64,000 nucleotides of DNA, taken from Paenibacillus vini. Lineage in GTDB: Bacteria > Bacillota > Bacilli > Paenibacillales > Paenibacillaceae. The notes beneath the pieces were generated by a model that made no database searches, was not told the DNA's origin, and saw only the letters and a program-made list of their open reading frames with translations. Each line of letters opens with the position of its first letter. Position 1 is the stretch's first letter. Below are positions 60,136 through 64,000 of this stretch, piece after piece. The position numbers and the translations under genes were made by a program. The stretch lies in assembly GCF_018403325.1 (NCBI RefSeq), contig NZ_BOSL01000016.1, positions 62,001-126,000 on the forward strand, in the 5' to 3' direction.

Positions 60136-60667
60136 CAGGAATCACCTTCTTTGCAGGGAATGGATTGGCAAAATCAAGATCCGACATTAGCTCGGAATCC
60201 AGCGAGCAGCCATGAGTTTTCTCCAGCAGAAGCTCGGCCCGCCCGGTCTGCGACTTAATTAGGCGACTTGCGCTGAACCCCGCGCGAAAACACATCTGCA
60301 GGCTGGACAGGTTGCCGGGTGCTACCCGGCATATCAGGTTTCCAAGAACGGCATGCTGCCGGTTCAGCAGGGCGGATCCCAGCCCTCGACCCCGGTACAG
60401 CGGGTGAACGACGACAAGGCAGATTCCGCGGCCATAGTTCGTTACGCAGGATAACCCGGCGACCCGGGGGCCATCCTCCGTTTGGAGAATAGCCAGAAGG
60501 AGGGAAGAGCCGGGCAGAGTCATTTCCCGGCCGGACAGCTTCATAAGGGCACGAAAGGTCGCGGAGGGAATGCTCTTTCTAGCATAGCGATGCACGAATG
60601 CCAACATTTCCGCATGCTTTATCTCCCAGGCGACCCTGTTCCCGGGATGCCATGCTGCAATTTCCAT
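60092..60667 (-). CDS. GNAT family N-acetyltransferase inside the YheC/D cluster
   Basis: 191 residues. The acetyl-CoA pyrophosphate loop is 'GRGLGSAL' preceded by 'GICLVVVHPLYR', and 'VAPGNLSSLQMCFRAGFS' is the late GNAT strand and helix. It is placed between two ATP-grasp genes in the same direction, with its 3' end overlapping the next gene, so it is in one operon with them. Possibly acetylates a coat component or a product of the ATP-grasp enzymes (inference). Confidence 0.82.
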   Translation of the reverse strand: MEIAAWHPGNRVAWEIKHAEMLAFVHRYARKSIPSATFRALMKLSGREMTLPGSSLLLAILQTEDGPRVAGLSCVTNYGRGICLVVVHPLYRGRGLGSALLNRQHAVLGNLICRVAPGNLSSLQMCFRAGFSASRLIKSQTGRAELLLEKTHGCSLDSELMSDLDFANPFPAKKVIPDDTTGLGHLDTIFK

Positions 60668-60690
60668 GCAGAATTCACCTCTTTCCCGGG

Positions 60691-61806
60691 CTATGCCTTA
60701 CCCTGCCGGTATAAGTAATGGCTGAACTGGAAAATGCGTTCCAGCGATTTTTTGCGGATATGGGGCTCGTCGAACTTCATCGGCTTGGCATTAGCCTCAA
60801 AAAACCAGATTTTCCCTTCCGTATCGATTCCGAGATCCATCGACATTTCGCCAAGCGTATAACCGGCGCTCTTTTCTATCTGCTTGGTGATCAACAGGCC
60901 GCTTGACTTCAACCGGTTCATCAAAACATTGGTCATTTCCTGACCGAAGGTCGGAACGAGCAATTTCTCCGGGTCCTCGACACTGCCGCCTTGGGGAACG
61001 TGCGTGGTGATCCGCCGCGGACCGGCCAAGCGTGCGCCGATCCCGGTTACTGTCCAGATGCCTTTTCCTGTTTTTTGCACAAGCATCCGGATATCGAAAT
61101 GCCTGCCTTTATACGAAGCGAGTTCGATGCTCTCCTGCATAATGTAAGGAACCCGGCCGGTCTCCGCCTTGATCCGTTTCCATAACAGAAGGGGTTTGCC
61201 GGTTTTATACACGACATTTTTGCGCCGAAATCCCTGAATGGTAAGCTTGTAAGGTCTTTCCTCGGCTTCGTCGAATTGAAGCAGCATAATTCCTTTTCCC
61301 GCTTTGCCGCTTTCCGGCTTCAGGTAGAGGCTCCCGTATTGCTCAAGCATGGGCAATAAAGACTTGGGTGAACGCAGCCTCTTAGTGTCGGGGACGAGAG
61401 CCTTGGTGGTCCGGTTTTTTTTCAGCCAGTCGAACAGCGTCCATTTGTTGAAAAAAAAAGGATTAAACAGCTGGATGCTCTCGTGCCGGATGCACTCTTC
61501 GATTTTGCGCCGGACTGACGGTCTCCGCTCATCCTCGCGCTGGGGAATTCGGTTGTAAATCACTTGCGGGAGAGGGACCCATTGTTTCGTCCACTGTTTT
61601 TCTTCCGAGCTGTATACATAGCCTTGTATTTTATGCGACGACAGCTTTAGATCTTTGGTCGTTACGATATATACCGGAAAATCCAGTTCCTTGCCCGTTC
61701 TTACGATATCCCGAAAGTTAGCCCGATTGCCGCGAAATTGGGTCCATTCATCATGAACGGTCAGCACGGCGATGACTGGCTTCTGATCGCTCGCAAGCTG
61801 GCTCAT
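60691..61806 (-). CDS. YheC/YheD-like ATP-grasp protein (paralogue 3)
   Basis: 371 residues. 'VIAVLTVHDEWTQFRGNRANFRDIV' start, 'YLKPESGKAGKGIMLLQ' (ATP-grasp lysine and glycine loop), 'FDIRMLVQKTGKGIWTVTGIGARL' and 'SMDLGIDTEGKIWFFEANAKPMKFDE'. ATG 61806 overlaps the stop of paralogue 2 by one base (TAATG), so they are coupled. Confidence 0.88.
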   Translation of the reverse strand: MSQLASDQKPVIAVLTVHDEWTQFRGNRANFRDIVRTGKELDFPVYIVTTKDLKLSSHKIQGYVYSSEEKQWTKQWVPLPQVIYNRIPQREDERRPSVRRKIEECIRHESIQLFNPFFFNKWTLFDWLKKNRTTKALVPDTKRLRSPKSLLPMLEQYGSLYLKPESGKAGKGIMLLQFDEAEERPYKLTIQGFRRKNVVYKTGKPLLLWKRIKAETGRVPYIMQESIELASYKGRHFDIRMLVQKTGKGIWTVTGIGARLAGPRRITTHVPQGGSVEDPEKLLVPTFGQEMTNVLMNRLKSSGLLITKQIEKSAGYTLGEMSMDLGIDTEGKIWFFEANAKPMKFDEPHIRKKSLERIFQFSHYLYRQGKA

Positions 61807-63179
61807 TAGGCTTCCCTCCTCCGGAATTTACTCAGATAGAGGCAGTGTTCCAGAATGTGTTCGACAGATGCCTTTCCTTCCGCACGGAGCGAGGGATGCT
61901 TGAAGATGGACCGGCCCGGCTTGGCGTTCGCTTCAAACATCCAGATCTTTTCATCCGTGTCGATACCGATATCGAAGCCGAGTTCACCGATTAAATGCTG
62001 ATGGTGCGCCTCGATCGCTTCGGCCAATGTGATCGCCACATTTTTGGCGTTCTTCAGTACCTCATCGGCTCTGGGACCGAATGCGCGGGCCAGCGCCTGA
62101 TCCGGAGTGAGCAGCGATCCTCCGTTTTTAAGATGGGTAGTTACGCTGCCTTTTCCTGCTTTTTTGGCTCCGATGCCGACTACGACCCACTGGTTCCGCC
62201 CGTTTTTGTGCATATGGAACCGGAAATCGATTGGGCAGCTGTCGATTTCGATGAGCCGGATCCCCTGCTGGGCCACGTATCCTCTTAAAGCGCGGCCGTG
62301 CCTTGCTTGCAGCGTTCGCATCATGCTATTGAAGGAGCCGAACCGCAAAAGCGCATTTCGGCCGGTTTTGCGGTACCTCGCATAATACCCGCTCTTGGGG
62401 ATGCGGGAGAGCCGGTAGATGCCGTTGCCGAGACTGCCGTTGTTCGGTTTGTAATAAATCAGCGAATGCCGGTCCAGCAAATCCTTGATTTGCTCGGGTG
62501 TCGGGTTCATAATCGATTCCGGAACATACCTGTTTACTAGAGAATCCTTCTCGAGCATGCGGTAAATATCGGATTTATTAAAGAAGCTCCAGTTGAAGAA
62601 CGGGATTCTCCGCCGGATGAACCGCTCCCGGAGCTGGGCAATCGAAGTAGTCGTTTCCGCCCGCCGGCTGGGAAGGCGATTATACACGACATCCGGAAGA
62701 GGAACCTTTTTTCGGATGAAGTGTCCGGCTTCGTTGAGAAAATAGCCGTTGACCGTTTCATTCTCCCAGTGGATATCCTTGGGGGTGAAGGCGAAGATAT
62801 AGGATTGTTTGCTGCCGTGTCTCAGCAATTGCTTGATGAAACCGGTTCGGGAGCCAAACGGATTGGCTGCAGACGAGGCCGGTCCATCCGACAAGACGCC
62901 AATGAGCGGCCCAATTTGCACTTCCCCTTCCTGCAGGCTGCGTAAAAATATCCCGCCGGCCATCGGTATTTTGATGTCTTTCCGGATACTGCTGCCGAGA
63001 TAAAGATGCTTACCCGCTTTATTGATAGGTTTGATTACAGCGGGAATGCGTTCTCCGCCAAATCTGAGATGAACCGACTTTTTTCCGGACAGCTTCAAGT
63101 TTTTCATTAAAGAGCCGGACACGTAGACGACCCTTTGGGGCTGCTGCGTGAAATGGACGTTGCCAAAAGTCAAACTCAT
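61806..63179 (-). CDS. YheC/YheD-like ATP-grasp protein with extended N-terminus (paralogue 2)
   Basis: 457 residues, about 90 longer than its neighbours because of an N-terminal beta domain ('VVYVSGSLMKNLKLSGKKSVHLRFGGERIPAVIKPI') before the ATP-grasp core. Core motifs: 'IYYKPNNGSLGNGIYRL', 'DFRFHMHKNGRNQWVVVGIGAKKAG', 'ELGFDIGIDTDEKIWMFEANAKPGRS'. The extra domain is typical of YheD. AGGAGG precedes the ATG. Confidence 0.9.
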   Translation of the reverse strand: MSLTFGNVHFTQQPQRVVYVSGSLMKNLKLSGKKSVHLRFGGERIPAVIKPINKAGKHLYLGSSIRKDIKIPMAGGIFLRSLQEGEVQIGPLIGVLSDGPASSAANPFGSRTGFIKQLLRHGSKQSYIFAFTPKDIHWENETVNGYFLNEAGHFIRKKVPLPDVVYNRLPSRRAETTTSIAQLRERFIRRRIPFFNWSFFNKSDIYRMLEKDSLVNRYVPESIMNPTPEQIKDLLDRHSLIYYKPNNGSLGNGIYRLSRIPKSGYYARYRKTGRNALLRFGSFNSMMRTLQARHGRALRGYVAQQGIRLIEIDSCPIDFRFHMHKNGRNQWVVVGIGAKKAGKGSVTTHLKNGGSLLTPDQALARAFGPRADEVLKNAKNVAITLAEAIEAHHQHLIGELGFDIGIDTDEKIWMFEANAKPGRSIFKHPSLRAEGKASVEHILEHCLYLSKFRRREA

Positions 63180-63216
63180 GAATTTTATCCTCCTAAAAAA
63201 GTCTTCCGTGCCTCAT

Positions 63217-64000
63217 TCAAGGTTTGCTCAGCAGCAAGTGACGCGCATAGAGAATCGGATTTTCGATCGATTTTCTGGCGCTTTGACGATCGCCGATCCG
63301 GAAAAAGGATGAGCGGCCCGGCTTCGAGTTGACCTCCAGCACCCATACGCTTCCCCTCCGGTCGACGCCGAAGTCGATTCCTAATTCGGCCAGGCGGCCG
63401 AAATGGGATTCGAGCGAACCGGGAATCACCATCGACAGTTTACGGATCAGAGATAGGGCCTCTTCTGCAGCGACGGTTCCAAGCTCCCGGCTTAGAAACG
63501 GCTGCGCTCTATGCGCCGTACCTCCGCCGTGCAGATTGGATGTGAGCGTATGCTTCGGACCGACTCTTGCTGCCATCCCTGTAAGTTCCCATTCTCCCTT
63601 GTCATTCTTCTGCATCAGCACCCGGATATCGTACGGCTCACCTTGAGAGGTGCTGAGTTCCAGATAAGGCTGCAGTAAGAAGGGCCGGTCTTTAGTAAAC
63701 TTATCGATCCATTCGAAGCCTTCTTTCTTGCTGGAGAAAGTATGCCGCAGCAAATCGTTGCGGCCGTCCCGGCCGGTAATTTCCAGATGCTCCCGATTGC
63801 TCGTGGTCCTCAAGTGCAGGGTTCGCTTGCCATGTGTTCCGTTATAAGGCTTTAGAAAGGCTTCGCCGCCATGTCTCGCCAGCCAATCCGCCAATTGGGA
63901 GGGAGTTTCATAAGGGACTGTCTCCGGCAAAAAAGGGGCGATCTCCGGGAACTTGCGAAGCGTTTGATGGACACGCCATTTCCCTGTCAATCCCCGTGTT
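63217..64000 (-). CDS. YheC/YheD-like ATP-grasp protein (paralogue 1, 5' end outside the window)
   Basis: 261 residues are visible and the frame remains open to the window edge; 'GKWRVHQTLRKFPEIAPFLPETV' aligns with internal positions of the other paralogues, so the start is beyond 64000. Core motifs: 'AFLKPYNGTHGKRTLHL', 'YDIRVLMQKNDKGEWELTG' and 'ELGIDFGVDRRGSVWVLEVNSKPGRSS'. It is the promoter-proximal visible member of the run. Confidence 0.85.
   Translation of the reverse strand, partial: TRGLTGKWRVHQTLRKFPEIAPFLPETVPYETPSQLADWLARHGGEAFLKPYNGTHGKRTLHLRTTSNREHLEITGRDGRNDLLRHTFSSKKEGFEWIDKFTKDRPFLLQPYLELSTSQGEPYDIRVLMQKNDKGEWELTGMAARVGPKHTLTSNLHGGGTAHRAQPFLSRELGTVAAEEALSLIRKLSMVIPGSLESHFGRLAELGIDFGVDRRGSVWVLEVNSKPGRSSFFRIGDRQSARKSIENPILYARHLLLSKP

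Overview
The window looks like chromosome of a spore-forming, facultatively nitrate-respiring Gram-positive bacterium, most likely Paenibacillus or a close relative. The support is: spore genes (prkA, spoVR, yhbH, cotJABC, four YheC/YheD-type ATP-grasp genes), the Bacillota order sufC-sufD-sufS-sufU-sufB, a c-di-AMP riboswitch in front of kimA, paired DegV genes, strong AGGAGG-type ribosome sites with frequent GTG/TTG starts, and moderate G+C. Genus is an inference from gene content only.

Layout. 0-7 kb: an aminotransferase C-terminus, a DUF2161 protein, prkA and wrbA on the plus strand, and yhbH-spoVR on the minus strand. 7.3-19.6 kb: a nitrate respiration block made of a NarK-type transporter fused to a PAS domain, a hemerythrin-like protein, two small unknown proteins, narGHJI, and a four-PAS hybrid histidine kinase. 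20-24.4 kb: two tandem DegV genes, small membrane proteins, an unknown protein with a possible Sm-like tail, and a Dps/ferritin. 24.6-29.8 kb: the suf Fe-S assembly operon behind a PerR-like operator. 29.8-44.6 kb: an integrated mobile element inserted in the 3' end of sufB. 44.7-64 kb: chromosomal genes again, including two HD-GYP proteins, a MoaD-MoaE fusion, a YunD-like phosphoesterase, YfkAB radical SAM, a CNNM/CBS protein, cotJABC, pdxK, kimA with its riboswitch, two HAD-fold phosphatases, and a cluster of four YheC/D paralogues with a GNAT gene.

The nitrate block is linked by function to other genes here: NarGHI needs Fe-S clusters and molybdenum cofactor, and the MoaD-MoaE fusion belongs to the latter pathway. 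PrkA, YhbH and SpoVR act in sporulation, as do CotJ and YheC/D.

The mobile element is the unusual part. It carries an integrase, a divergent XRE repressor, an excisionase-like protein, a primase/ATPase, a run of small genes, one phage tape-measure gene without capsid, portal or large terminase genes, and then 3.2 kb with no credible protein gene. That stretch holds six perfect 14-16 bp palindromes in 741 bp. Several are related to one another by changes that preserve the dyad symmetry. The palindrome-rich part ends in a terminator-like hairpin and is followed by a TGCAAC-rich, origin-like segment. The element also carries three copies of a ~90-100 bp intergenic module, each pointing towards the next gene downstream. 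On integration it replaces the last codons of sufB with a synonymous version, so the SufB protein is unchanged. It is best read as a small phage satellite or integrative element. The function of the palindrome array is unknown to me and is the best candidate for something undescribed.
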